From: Minwuia sp.
GTDB lineage: Bacteria > Pseudomonadota > Alphaproteobacteria > Minwuiales > Minwuiaceae
Direction: 5' to 3'
Length of the DNA stretch: 64,000 bases
Assembly: GCA_029213165.1 (NCBI GenBank)
Contig: JARGNO010000002.1
Location: forward strand, 86,604 to 150,603
In this document: piece by piece, positions 9,083 to 17,849 of the stretch
Numbering within the stretch: the first letter of the stretch is position 1
Layout of the letters: each line of letters starts with the position of its first letter
The notes under the pieces: model-generated
Database searches by the model: none
Seen by the model: the letters and a program-made list of their open reading frames with translations, nothing else
What the model was told of the DNA's origin: nothing
Program-made: the position numbers and the translations under genes

Positions 9083-10977
9083 GCACGAACGTATTGCGCG
9101 TTCGCGATCTCAAGGTCGAATTCCATGTGCCCGAGGGCGTGGTCAAGGCTGTCGATGGCGTTTCATTCCGCGTTCCCGAGGGCAAGACCGTTGCCCTGGT
9201 CGGCGAATCCGGCTCTGGCAAGACCGTGATCTCGCAGGCCATCATGGGAATCCTGCCGAAGGCAGCACAGATCAATCAGGGCGAGATCCTGCTGTTCGAC
9301 ACGCAGAAGCGCGGCAGTTTCGTCGACATCACCAAGCTGAAACGCGACGGGCCGGAGATGCGCGGCATCCGCGGCAACCGCATTTCCATCGTGTTTCAGG
9401 AACCCATGACCAGCCTGTCGCCCCTGCACACCATCGGTGATCAGGTGTCAGAGGCACTGCGTGTCCACGGACGCTCCAACATCAAGCAGGGCCTGGAGAT
9501 TTCGGAGGAGATGCTGCGCCTCGTCGGTTTTCCGAACCCGAAGAAGGCCCTGACCACCTATCCGTTCGAACTGTCCGGCGGCCTGCGCCAGCGCGCGGTC
9601 ATTGCCATGGCACTTGTCTGCCGCCCTGCCCTGCTGATCGCCGACGAACCGACAACCGCGCTGGATGTGACCATCCAGGCCCAGATCCTCAAACTGATGA
9701 ACGATCTCCAGAAGGAACTGGGGATGGCCATCCTGATGATCACCCATGATCTGGGCGTGGTCGCCAACATGGCTGACGAGATCGTCGTCATGTACCATGG
9801 ACGGGTGATGGAACGCGGCACGCTGACCGACCTGTTTGCCGCACCGAAGCACCCCTATCTGCAGGCCCTGCTGCGTGCCGTGCCACGCTTCGACATGGAA
9901 GTGGGGGAGCGACTGGTTCCGATCCGCGAGATCAAGGCGGAACTGGATGGCGCACTGCTGCAACCACGCAAGCCCTGGCCGGAGAATGCACCGGACGCCG
10001 CGAAGCCGCTGCTGGAAATCCGCAGCCTTACCAAGAGCTACGGCACCCGCAAGACCGGCATCCTGTCCGGCAAGGACGCGGGCCGCGTGCTGGCGGTGGA
10101 TGATGTGTCATTCCACATCAATCGCGGCGAATGCCTTGGACTCGTTGGTGAATCCGGCTGCGGCAAGACCACCACATCGAAGGTGATCATGCGCGCCCTG
10201 GGGCCGGACAGCGGCGATGTGCTGTTCAACGACAGCGGTACCCAGGTCGATGTCCTGAAACTGCGCGGCAAGAAGCTGTTCGACTATCGCCGCAAGGTCC
10301 AGTTCATGTTCCAGGACCCCTTCAGTTCCCTGAACCCGCGCATGACGGTCTTCGATATCATTTCGGAGCCGCTGGTGATCCACAAGGTGGCGACCAAGGA
10401 AGAGCGGGTGGAGCGTGTGAAGGAACTGATGTCGCTGGTCGGGCTGGATGTGCGTTTCCTGCGCCGCTATCCGCACAGTTTCTCCGGCGGCCAGCGCCAG
10501 CGTATCGGCATTGCCCGCGCCCTGGCCCTGCAACCGGAACTGCTGATCTGTGACGAGCCGGTCTCGGCACTGGATGTTTCCATTCAGGCGCAGGTGCTGA
10601 ACCTGCTGAAGGACCTGAAGGAAAAGATGGGCCTGACCTACCTTTTCGTGTCCCACAACCTTGCGGTCATCGACTACATGGCCGACCGCATCGCCGTCAT
10701 GTGTCGTGGCCGGCTGGTGGAGACCGCCCCGCGGGAGGAACTGTTCCGCAATCCGGTACATCCCTACACCCGCGCGCTGCTGAAGGCGGTGCCCAAGCCC
10801 GATCCGTCCGACAGGCTGGACCTGACGGCGCTGATGGAAGGCAAGGCATCGATCCCGGAGGAATGGCCTGCGCCATTCACCGTCGATGGCCATACGGAGA
10901 TGGCATTGCTGGACCTCGGGGCGGAGCATTTCGTGAGGGCCGCGGCCTCCACCGACAGGAAGGAGCTTGCGGCATGA
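9079..10977 (+). CDS. fused two-domain ABC ATPase of a peptide/nickel-type importer
   Basis: A DppD-DppF-type fusion (632 residues) that powers a family-5 importer. The first half has Walker A GESGSGKT (about 42-49), signature LSGGLRQR, Walker [14 protein letters not shown] and an HPY element ([13 protein letters not shown]). The second half repeats the set: [30 protein letters not shown] and [13 protein letters not shown]. Both nucleotide-binding domains look catalytically complete. It precedes its binding protein and two permeases, linked by an ATGA overlap to the binding-protein gene. The architecture is that of YejF/GsiA-like ATPases; the substrate is probably an oligopeptide but could be another small solute. 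Confidence 0.92.
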   Translation: MSTNVLRVRDLKVEFHVPEGVVKAVDGVSFRVPEGKTVALVGESGSGKTVISQAIMGILPKAAQINQGEILLFDTQKRGSFVDITKLKRDGPEMRGIRGNRISIVFQEPMTSLSPLHTIGDQVSEALRVHGRSNIKQGLEISEEMLRLVGFPNPKKALTTYPFELSGGLRQRAVIAMALVCRPALLIADEPTTALDVTIQAQILKLMNDLQKELGMAILMITHDLGVVANMADEIVVMYHGRVMERGTLTDLFAAPKHPYLQALLRAVPRFDMEVGERLVPIREIKAELDGALLQPRKPWPENAPDAAKPLLEIRSLTKSYGTRKTGILSGKDAGRVLAVDDVSFHINRGECLGLVGESGCGKTTTSKVIMRALGPDSGDVLFNDSGTQVDVLKLRGKKLFDYRRKVQFMFQDPFSSLNPRMTVFDIISEPLVIHKVATKEERVERVKELMSLVGLDVRFLRRYPHSFSGGQRQRIGIARALALQPELLICDEPVSALDVSIQAQVLNLLKDLKEKMGLTYLFVSHNLAVIDYMADRIAVMCRGRLVETAPREELFRNPVHPYTRALLKAVPKPDPSDRLDLTALMEGKASIPEEWPAPFTVDGHTEMALLDLGAEHFVRAAASTDRKELAA

Positions 10978-12902
10978 GGTTCCGTCTTCCGGCAACCCTG
11001 ATCGCAGCGGCGCTGGGCATTGGGCTTGCGACCGGCGTTTCGGCGCAAGGACTGATCGAGACACCCCTGCTCGAAGATGCCGTCAAGGCAGGCGAACTAC
11101 CGCCGATACAGGAGCGTATTCCCGACGAGCCTCTGATTGTCAGTTTCGCGACCAGCGATGGTGCACCGGGCATCCATGGTGGCGACATCAACATGCTGAT
11201 CCCGCGTGAGCGCTATCTGCGTCACATGGTGGTCTACAGCTACGCCCGACTGGTTGGATACAACGAGGAATACGAGCTCGAACCCGATCTGGTCCGTGAT
11301 CTTGAGGTCGTCGAGGGGCGGAGCTTCACGTTCCACCTGCGGCGCGGTCACAAATGGTCCGACGGCGCCCCCTTCACAGCCGACGATTTCCGCTACTGGT
11401 GGGAAGACGTGGTGCTGAACGAGGAGCTCAATCCCGGCGGCATCCCGTCCTACATGCTGGTCGATGGCGCTCCGCCGGTCGTCGAGTTCCCCGACGACCA
11501 TACGGTCCGCTACACCTGGCCAAAGCCGAACCCCTATTTCCTGCCGCGCATCGCCGGTGCGTCGCCGTTGTTCATCTATCGTCCGGCACATTACCTGCGC
11601 AGGTTTCACGTCAGATATGCCGACCCGGAAAAGCTGGCCAAGGCCGTGGAGGACAGCCGGCGGCCAAGCTGGGCGTCGCTGCACAATCGCCGCGACCGCA
11701 TGTACCGGTTCGACAATATCAATCAGCCGACCCTGCAGCCCTGGAAGAATTCGACCACGGACAAGTCGTCCGGTCGCTATGTCGGACTGCGCAACCCGTT
11801 CTACCACAAGATCGACGAGAACGGCCGTCAGTTGCCCTATGTCGACCGCTTCATCCTGACCGTTGCAGCGCCCGCCCTGATCGCTGCGCAGGCCGGATCG
11901 GGCCAGACCGATCTGCAGGCGCTGGGTCTGGCGCTGACCGACTGGACCTTCCTGAAACAGGCGGAGGATCGCGGCAACTATGACACCCTGGCCTGGCGGC
12001 AGGCGATGGGCGCAACCGTCGCCCTGTTTCCCAACCTGAACTATGACGATCCGGTCTATCGCGATCTGTTCCGTGATGTCCGGTTCAGGCGCGCGCTTTC
12101 CCTGGCCATCGACCGCGAACTGATCAACGAGGTTGTCTATTTCGGCGATGCCCGATCTGCCAGCAATCTGGTGCTGGACCGCAGTTCGCTGTTCAAGCCG
12201 GAGTATGCAGGGGACTGGACCCGCTATGACAAGAAGGCCGCGCGGAAACTGCTGGACGAGATCGGCCTGACGAAGAAGGGCCCGGGAGGCATCCGCCTGC
12301 TGCCGGATGGCCGCAAGCTGGAGATCATCGTCGAGACCTCGGGCGAGGACCCGCAACAGACCGATATCCTGGAACTGATCGAGGAAACCTGGCGCGAAGT
12401 CGGCGTGAAGATGTTCATCAAGCCGTCACAGCGCGACACCTTCCGCAACCGGGTCTATGCCGGTCTGGCGCAGATCTCGGTCTGGACAGGTATCCAGGCC
12501 GGTCTGGCAACACCTGACACCAGCCCCGAAGAGCTGGCTCCCACCAGCCAACTGGGTCTGCAGTGGCCGAAATGGGGCCTGTACCACGAGTCCGGCGGTA
12601 CCATGGGTGAAGCGCCTGACATGGAAATTCCGGCGAAACTGGTAAGGCTGGTGGAGCAATGGGACCTGGCGTCGGAGCGGGCCGAGAAGAAGCGTATCTG
12701 GGACGAGATCCTGGAGATCAATGCCGAACAGATCTATTCGATCGGCATCGTCTCCTCCGTCCCGCAGCCGATTGTCGTGCGCCGCGGATTACGCAACGTT
12801 CCGCGCGAAGGCATCTATCACTGGGATCCCGGCGCGTATTTCGGGCTCTATCGTCCTGACAGCTTCTGGTACGACACGCCAGAACTGCGCAACAGGTCCT
12901 GA
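10974..12902 (+). CDS. periplasmic solute-binding protein, family 5 (peptide/nickel type)
   Basis: Start at 10974 in the ATGA overlap with the ATPase gene, giving a clean signal peptide ([20 protein letters not shown], cleavage near VSAQG) and 642 residues, on the long side for the family and similar to YejA-type proteins. The SBP_bac_5 signature region is visible as LEPDLVRDLEVVEGRSFTFH, then HKWSDGAPFTADDFRYWWED. RFRRALSLAIDRELI is the second conserved block. It captures the ligand for the two permeases encoded next. The frame is open 91 codons upstream, but that part overlaps the ATPase and is not protein-like. Confidence 0.92.
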   Translation: MRFRLPATLIAAALGIGLATGVSAQGLIETPLLEDAVKAGELPPIQERIPDEPLIVSFATSDGAPGIHGGDINMLIPRERYLRHMVVYSYARLVGYNEEYELEPDLVRDLEVVEGRSFTFHLRRGHKWSDGAPFTADDFRYWWEDVVLNEELNPGGIPSYMLVDGAPPVVEFPDDHTVRYTWPKPNPYFLPRIAGASPLFIYRPAHYLRRFHVRYADPEKLAKAVEDSRRPSWASLHNRRDRMYRFDNINQPTLQPWKNSTTDKSSGRYVGLRNPFYHKIDENGRQLPYVDRFILTVAAPALIAAQAGSGQTDLQALGLALTDWTFLKQAEDRGNYDTLAWRQAMGATVALFPNLNYDDPVYRDLFRDVRFRRALSLAIDRELINEVVYFGDARSASNLVLDRSSLFKPEYAGDWTRYDKKAARKLLDEIGLTKKGPGGIRLLPDGRKLEIIVETSGEDPQQTDILELIEETWREVGVKMFIKPSQRDTFRNRVYAGLAQISVWTGIQAGLATPDTSPEELAPTSQLGLQWPKWGLYHESGGTMGEAPDMEIPAKLVRLVEQWDLASERAEKKRIWDEILEINAEQIYSIGIVSSVPQPIVVRRGLRNVPREGIYHWDPGAYFGLYRPDSFWYDTPELRNRS

Positions 12903-12925
12903 CCGTCGGAGAGATGTGAAAGCGG

Positions 12926-13951
12926 ATGTTCACCTACATCATTCATCGCCTGCTGATCATGATCCCGACGCTGATCGCGATTTCCGTGATCACGTTCCTG
13001 ATCATCCAGCTTCCGGAAGGCGACTATCTGTCGAACCTTGTCCAGGAACTGCAGGCCCAGGGCGAGGCTGCGGCGCTGGAGAAGGTCGAGTTCCTGCGCA
13101 AGCAGTATGGCCTCGATCAACCGGAAATCATCCAGTACGGCATGTGGATGGGCTTCTGGCCCGGCCCCACCGGTTTCAACGGGCTGCTGCAGGGCAACTG
13201 GGGCTGGGCGTTCGAACAGGACATGCCCGTCTCTGACGTCGTCGGCGACCGGGTGCTGCTGTCCTGCATCCTGAACTTCACCACCATCTTCTTCATCTAC
13301 CTGGTGTCATTCCCCATCGGCGTCTATTCGGCGACACGGCAGTACTCCATCGGTGACTACGGCTTCACCTTCCTGGGCTACCTCGGCCTGGCAACACCGA
13401 ATTTCCTGCTGGCTCTGATCATGATGTATTTCGCCAACCTGTGGTTCGGCGTTTCCATCGGTGGCCTGATGGACCCCGAGTACCTGGGGCAGGACTGGTC
13501 ATGGGGCAAGGCGGTTTCCGTCTTCGCGCATCTGGTGGCGCCGGTCATCGTCATCGGCACTTCCGGCACCGCAGGCATGATCCGCAGGCTGCGCGCCAAC
13601 CTGCTGGACGAACTGCAGCGCCAGTATGTCGTGACCGCCCGCGCCAAGGGTGTGCCGCGTGGCAAGCTGATCATGAAGTATCCGGTGCGCATGGCGCTGA
13701 ACCCCTTCATCGCGGACATCGGCAACCTGCTGCCGTCCATCGTTTCCGGCTCGGCCATCGTCGCGGTGGTCATGCAGTTGCCGACCCTCGGCCCGATCCT
13801 GCTGCAGGCGTTGCAGAGCCAGGATCAGTACCTTGCCGGATCGATCCTGATGTTCCTGGCGTTCCTGACCGTCGTCGGCATGCTGATCTCAGATCTGCTG
13901 CTGGCTGCGCTTGATCCCCGAATTCGGCTTGGCGGAGGTGTCGCGAAATGA
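12926..13951 (+). CDS. ABC transporter permease, DppB/YejB type
   Basis: Inner-membrane permease of the family-5 importer (341 residues). The N-terminus MFTYIIHRLLIMIPTLIAIS is the characteristic first helix of DppB-like subunits, followed by a periplasmic loop and five further helices. The EAA-like coupling motif is the cytoplasmic stretch VVTARAKGVPRGKLIMKYPV. It begins 23 bp after the binding-protein stop and ends in an ATGA overlap with the second permease. It forms a heterodimer with the next gene product. Confidence 0.92.
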   Translation: MFTYIIHRLLIMIPTLIAISVITFLIIQLPEGDYLSNLVQELQAQGEAAALEKVEFLRKQYGLDQPEIIQYGMWMGFWPGPTGFNGLLQGNWGWAFEQDMPVSDVVGDRVLLSCILNFTTIFFIYLVSFPIGVYSATRQYSIGDYGFTFLGYLGLATPNFLLALIMMYFANLWFGVSIGGLMDPEYLGQDWSWGKAVSVFAHLVAPVIVIGTSGTAGMIRRLRANLLDELQRQYVVTARAKGVPRGKLIMKYPVRMALNPFIADIGNLLPSIVSGSAIVAVVMQLPTLGPILLQALQSQDQYLAGSILMFLAFLTVVGMLISDLLLAALDPRIRLGGGVAK

Positions 13952-15123
13952 GTGTCACCGATCAGGACGAGAAGCAGCAGCTGGATCACTGGGTCGATGA
14001 CCGTCCCTTCGATCCCCAGTCACGCGAGACCCTGACGCCGGAGCAGGAGAAATTCTATCTGGCGTCCCAGTGGCAACTGATGTGGTGGAAGTTCAAGCGC
14101 CACAAGGTCGCCGTTGTCGCCGGGGTGATCCTCGCCATCTTCTACCTCTCGGTGGTGATCAGCGAGATGGTCGCCCCCTATGACCTGCATACCCGCGACG
14201 CCAAGCATATCCTGGCCCCGCCGCAGTCCATCAACCTGTTCCACGAGGGCGAGTTCGTCGGCCCCTTCGTTTATGGCTACACGCTGACCAAGGATCAGGT
14301 CATGCGGCAGCGCATCTATACGGAGGACCCGACACAGGTGCAGCCGCTGCGGTTCTTCTGCTTCGGCGACGAGTATGAATATCTCGGCCTGATAGAGGGC
14401 AGTTTCCATTTCGTCTGCCCGGCTGAGGGGGGAACGTTCTTCCTGTTCGGGACGGACAGGCTGGGGCGCGACATCTTCAGTCGCATTGTCTATGGCGCGC
14501 GCATTTCGCTGACCGTCGGCCTGATCGGCATCACGCTGTCGTTCATCATGGGACTCGTGATGGGTGGACTGGCCGGTTACTACGGCGGCTGGGTCGACAA
14601 CATCATCATGCGCATCATCGAGATGATCCGCAGCTTCCCGGAACTGCCCCTCTGGATGGCCCTTTCCGCGGCCCTGCCCGCCAACTGGTCGCCCTTGCTG
14701 ATCTACTTCGGTATCACCGTCATACTGGCCCTGTTCGACTGGCCGTCGCTGGCACGCGCCGTGCGCTCCAAACTGCTGGCGCTGCGGGAAGAGGACTTCA
14801 CTGTTGCCGCGCAGCTGATGGGGGCGAGTCCGACGCGCATCATCGGCCGCCACCTGCTGCCGAGCTTCATGAGCCATCTGATCGCCTCCGCGTCCCTCTC
14901 GATCCCGGCCATGATCCTGGGCGAGACGGCCCTTTCGTTCCTCGGAATCGGCTTGAGACCGCCGATAACGTCCTGGGGCGTGTTGCTGAACGAGGCGCAG
15001 AACCTGAATGCCGTCGTGCTGACACCCTGGCTGCTCTGGCCCATGGTGCCGGTCATCATCGTGGTGCTGGCATTCAACTTCCTGGGTGATGGATTGCGTG
15101 ACGCGGCAGATCCCTACAAGTAG
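13948..15123 (+). CDS. ABC transporter permease, DppC/YejE type
   Basis: Second permease (391 residues), coupled to the first by ATGA. It has the DppC-type N-terminal cytoplasmic tail, a first helix at about residues 50-72 (VAVVAGVILAIFYLSVVISE), a long periplasmic loop, and the conserved LFGTDRLGRDIFSRIVYGAR block followed by five helices. The coupling loop is FTVAAQLMGASPTRIIGRH. The periplasmic insert between helices 1 and 2 is long, as in YejE-like members, which fits the fused ATPase and long binding protein. asnB starts 27 bp downstream. Confidence 0.92.
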   Translation: MSVTDQDEKQQLDHWVDDRPFDPQSRETLTPEQEKFYLASQWQLMWWKFKRHKVAVVAGVILAIFYLSVVISEMVAPYDLHTRDAKHILAPPQSINLFHEGEFVGPFVYGYTLTKDQVMRQRIYTEDPTQVQPLRFFCFGDEYEYLGLIEGSFHFVCPAEGGTFFLFGTDRLGRDIFSRIVYGARISLTVGLIGITLSFIMGLVMGGLAGYYGGWVDNIIMRIIEMIRSFPELPLWMALSAALPANWSPLLIYFGITVILALFDWPSLARAVRSKLLALREEDFTVAAQLMGASPTRIIGRHLLPSFMSHLIASASLSIPAMILGETALSFLGIGLRPPITSWGVLLNEAQNLNAVVLTPWLLWPMVPVIIVVLAFNFLGDGLRDAADPYK

Positions 15124-15150
15124 ACAACGCGAAACAGGACCGCTTGGCTG

Positions 15151-17049
15151 ATGTGCGGCATAGCGGGCTGGATCACTGCGACAGACGGCGGCCCGCGCGA
15201 AAGCGTGTTGCACACCATGACCGACCGGATTGCCCATCGTGGTCCGGATGGTGAGGGACACCTGTTCTGTCCCACCCGCGACCGGCGGCATCAGGCCGGC
15301 CTCGGCCACCGGCGCCGGGCGACCATCGATCTGACCACCGGCGACCAGCCGATGCACTACACCGCGCCGGATGGCCGTCGCCTCTCCATGGTCTTCAATG
15401 GTGAGGTCTACAACTACGTCACCCTGCGGGAGGAACTGAAGGCCGTCGGCTACCGGTTCCAGACCACATCAGACTCAGAGGTCGTGCTGGCCGCCCACGC
15501 CCATTGGGGACCTGATGCGGTCAGCCATCTTCGCGGCATGTTCGCCCATATGGTCTGGGAGCATGAGGCGGAGCGGCTGACGGTTGCCCGTGACCGCTTT
15601 GGCAAGAAGCCGGTCTTCATGCTGCGGCAGGGCGAAAGCACCTTCTTCGCCTCCGAGATCAAGGCGCTGCTGGCGGTTCCCGGATACACCCCGAAGCTGA
15701 ATACAGGTGTCATCCCGTCCTATCTGAACTACCGCTATGTGCCGGGACCGGACACCTTCTTCGATGGCATCGAGAAGCTTCCTCCCGCCTCCGTTGCCGT
15801 CTGGCAGGATGGATCGCTGAAGGTCAGTCGGTACTGGTCACCGCCTGATGGCTCGGCCCAGACACCGCTGGAGGCGGAAGATCCGGTCAGCGCCTTCATG
15901 GACGTGTTGCAGGAATCCGTCAGTCTGCGCATGGCCTCGGATGTGCCTTTCGGTGCCTTTCTGTCCGGTGGCATAGACTCCTCCGCGATCGTCGCGCTGA
16001 TGGCGGAACAGAGTGACCTGCCTGTCCGCACCTTCTCGGTCGGTTTCAGGGAAGGCGCATACAGCGAACTGCGCTATGCCCGCGACATCGCCGAACAGTT
16101 CTCAACCAGCCATCACGAGCTGGAGGTCTCCGCCGATACCCTGATGGACCACCTGCCGAACCTCATCGGCTACCGCGATGCGCCCGTGGCTGAACCGTCC
16201 GACATCCCGATCTACCTGCTGTCGGTGGAAGCGTCCCGGACCGTGAAGATGGTGCTGACCGGTGAAGGCTCCGACGAGATCATCGCCGGCTATCCGAAAC
16301 ATCGCTTCGAACGCTATGCCAGTCGCTATCACGCGCTGATGCCCGGCGTATTGCACCGGTCCCTGATGCGGCCGCTGGTGAGCGCCCTGCCCTATTCCTT
16401 CCGCCGGGTGAAGACCCTGTTCGACAGTCTGGACCAGCGCGCCATCGAGGACCGTTTTCCGCGCTGGTTCGGTGCATTGCGGCCGGACGCCACCGCGCGT
16501 CTGCTGGCGGGTCCGGCCGCATATGACCTGACCCCCAGGGCTGCCGACAGTTTCCCGTTCGAAACGGCACCAGGCACCAGCGCCCTTCGCCGCCTGCAGT
16601 ACTTCGACCAGACATCGTGGCTGCCCGACAACCTGCTGGAACGGGGCGACCGCATGACCATGGCCGGCTCCATCGAGGGGCGAATGCCCTTCATGGATCA
16701 TGAACTGGCCAGCCTGGTCGCCCGCCTGCCAGACGATTGCCGCATCCGGGGTGGGGAGGACAAGTGGCTGCTGCGTCAGGGCATGAAGCGCATTCTGCCC
16801 ACGGAGATCCTGGAGCGCCCGAAGGTCGGCTTTCGCGTCCCCGTGAACGACTGGTTCCAGACCTCCATGCGGGATTGGGTTCACGATCATCTGACCGGCA
16901 AGGATTCGCTCAGTCGTGATCTCTATGACCGTGGCGAGCTGGAACGCATGTTGGGGGAGCACAACAGGGGCCGCCAGAACCACGAGAAACTGATCTGGAC
17001 CCTGGTTTCGCTGGAGCTCTTCCTGCGCCGGTTCGGCCTGACGGTCTGA
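15151..17049 (+). CDS. asnB: asparagine synthase (glutamine-hydrolysing), AsnB family
   Basis: The 632-residue protein begins MCGIAGW, so Cys2 becomes the N-terminal nucleophile of the class-II glutaminase domain; FNGEVYNYVTLREEL and SDSEVVLAAH follow. The synthetase domain has the pyrophosphate loop LSGGIDSS (about 270-277), TGEGSDEIIAGY and SIEGRMPFMDHEL. It makes amides from glutamine and ATP; aspartate is the classic acceptor, but many family members amidate peptides or sugar acids. It lies 27 bp after a peptide-importer permease gene and before a DUF1194 gene, an unusual neighbourhood for primary asparagine synthesis. Confidence 0.9.
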   Translation: MCGIAGWITATDGGPRESVLHTMTDRIAHRGPDGEGHLFCPTRDRRHQAGLGHRRRATIDLTTGDQPMHYTAPDGRRLSMVFNGEVYNYVTLREELKAVGYRFQTTSDSEVVLAAHAHWGPDAVSHLRGMFAHMVWEHEAERLTVARDRFGKKPVFMLRQGESTFFASEIKALLAVPGYTPKLNTGVIPSYLNYRYVPGPDTFFDGIEKLPPASVAVWQDGSLKVSRYWSPPDGSAQTPLEAEDPVSAFMDVLQESVSLRMASDVPFGAFLSGGIDSSAIVALMAEQSDLPVRTFSVGFREGAYSELRYARDIAEQFSTSHHELEVSADTLMDHLPNLIGYRDAPVAEPSDIPIYLLSVEASRTVKMVLTGEGSDEIIAGYPKHRFERYASRYHALMPGVLHRSLMRPLVSALPYSFRRVKTLFDSLDQRAIEDRFPRWFGALRPDATARLLAGPAAYDLTPRAADSFPFETAPGTSALRRLQYFDQTSWLPDNLLERGDRMTMAGSIEGRMPFMDHELASLVARLPDDCRIRGGEDKWLLRQGMKRILPTEILERPKVGFRVPVNDWFQTSMRDWVHDHLTGKDSLSRDLYDRGELERMLGEHNRGRQNHEKLIWTLVSLELFLRRFGLTV

Positions 17050-17102
17050 CACACAGAATCAGCTTTACCCCACTTGCCCGTCAGGGCGACACTCACGGCA
17101 TC

Positions 17103-17849
17103 ATGCGCTTCCCTCCCGTCCTGTTTCTCGTGCTCGCGGTTCTGTTGAGCGCGCCTGTTCTCTTCAGCCGACCGGCGGAAGCCCAACTGGACCGGCGGAT
17201 CGATCTGGCCCTGGTTCTGGCGGTGGATACCTCCACCAGTGTCGACAATGCCGAGTTCAGACTGCAGATGCTCGGGCTGGCCAATGCGTTTCGCCATGAG
17301 TCCGTGCGTCAGGCCATGCGCAGTGGCGCACCGCTCGGGATGGCGGTCACACTGATGCAGTGGTCCGGCCACGGGGAGCAGGCACAGGTCATCCCCTGGA
17401 CCTTGCTGCGCCGGGATCAGGACATAGAGGCGCTGGCCCAAAGGATCGCGGACACGAAACGGCTGGTCAAAGGGGGACGGACGGCGCTGGGCGAGGCGGT
17501 GATCGAAGCCCTGAAGCTGTTTGACAGCCTCGATTTCGACGTGCGCAGACGGGTGATCGATGTATCGGGCGACGGCGGCAGCAATGACGGCATCCTGCCA
17601 CGGGAAGCGCGGGAGATCGCGCGTGCCGCCTATGTCACGGTGAATGGCGTGGCCATCCTGAACGAGGAACCGCGGCTGGATGTCTACTACCGGTCAGACC
17701 TGATCGTTGGACCGGGGTCGTTCCTGATCACCGCCACCAACTATGTTGACTTCGCCCGCGCCATCCGCCTGAAACTGGTACGGGAGATCATCGGCAACCC
17801 GATGGCCATGCTGGAAGCCGACACCGACAGGGAGCGTGTATTGCAATGA
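17103..17849 (+). CDS. DUF1194 secreted von Willebrand factor A-like protein
   Basis: The 248-residue product has a signal peptide (about 1-28, ending near AEA), then LALVLAVDTSTSVD, the DxSxS beginning of a MIDAS metal site, and an alternating alpha/beta pattern to VIDVSGDGGSNDG, all of which match DUF1194. The family has no established biochemical role; vWA domains usually mediate metal-dependent protein binding, here in the periplasm. The stop overlaps the start of the molybdenum hydroxylase (ATGA), so the two are translationally coupled. A second DUF1194 gene is present at 55.7 kb with different partners. Confidence 0.85.
   Translation: MRFPPVLFLVLAVLLSAPVLFSRPAEAQLDRRIDLALVLAVDTSTSVDNAEFRLQMLGLANAFRHESVRQAMRSGAPLGMAVTLMQWSGHGEQAQVIPWTLLRRDQDIEALAQRIADTKRLVKGGRTALGEAVIEALKLFDSLDFDVRRRVIDVSGDGGSNDGILPREAREIARAAYVTVNGVAILNEEPRLDVYYRSDLIVGPGSFLITATNYVDFARAIRLKLVREIIGNPMAMLEADTDRERVLQ

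Noticed and set aside
10701-10973. Ninety-one extra N-terminal codons on the binding-protein gene
   Set aside because: They overlap the ABC ATPase in another frame; the ATG at 10974 gives a proper signal peptide.
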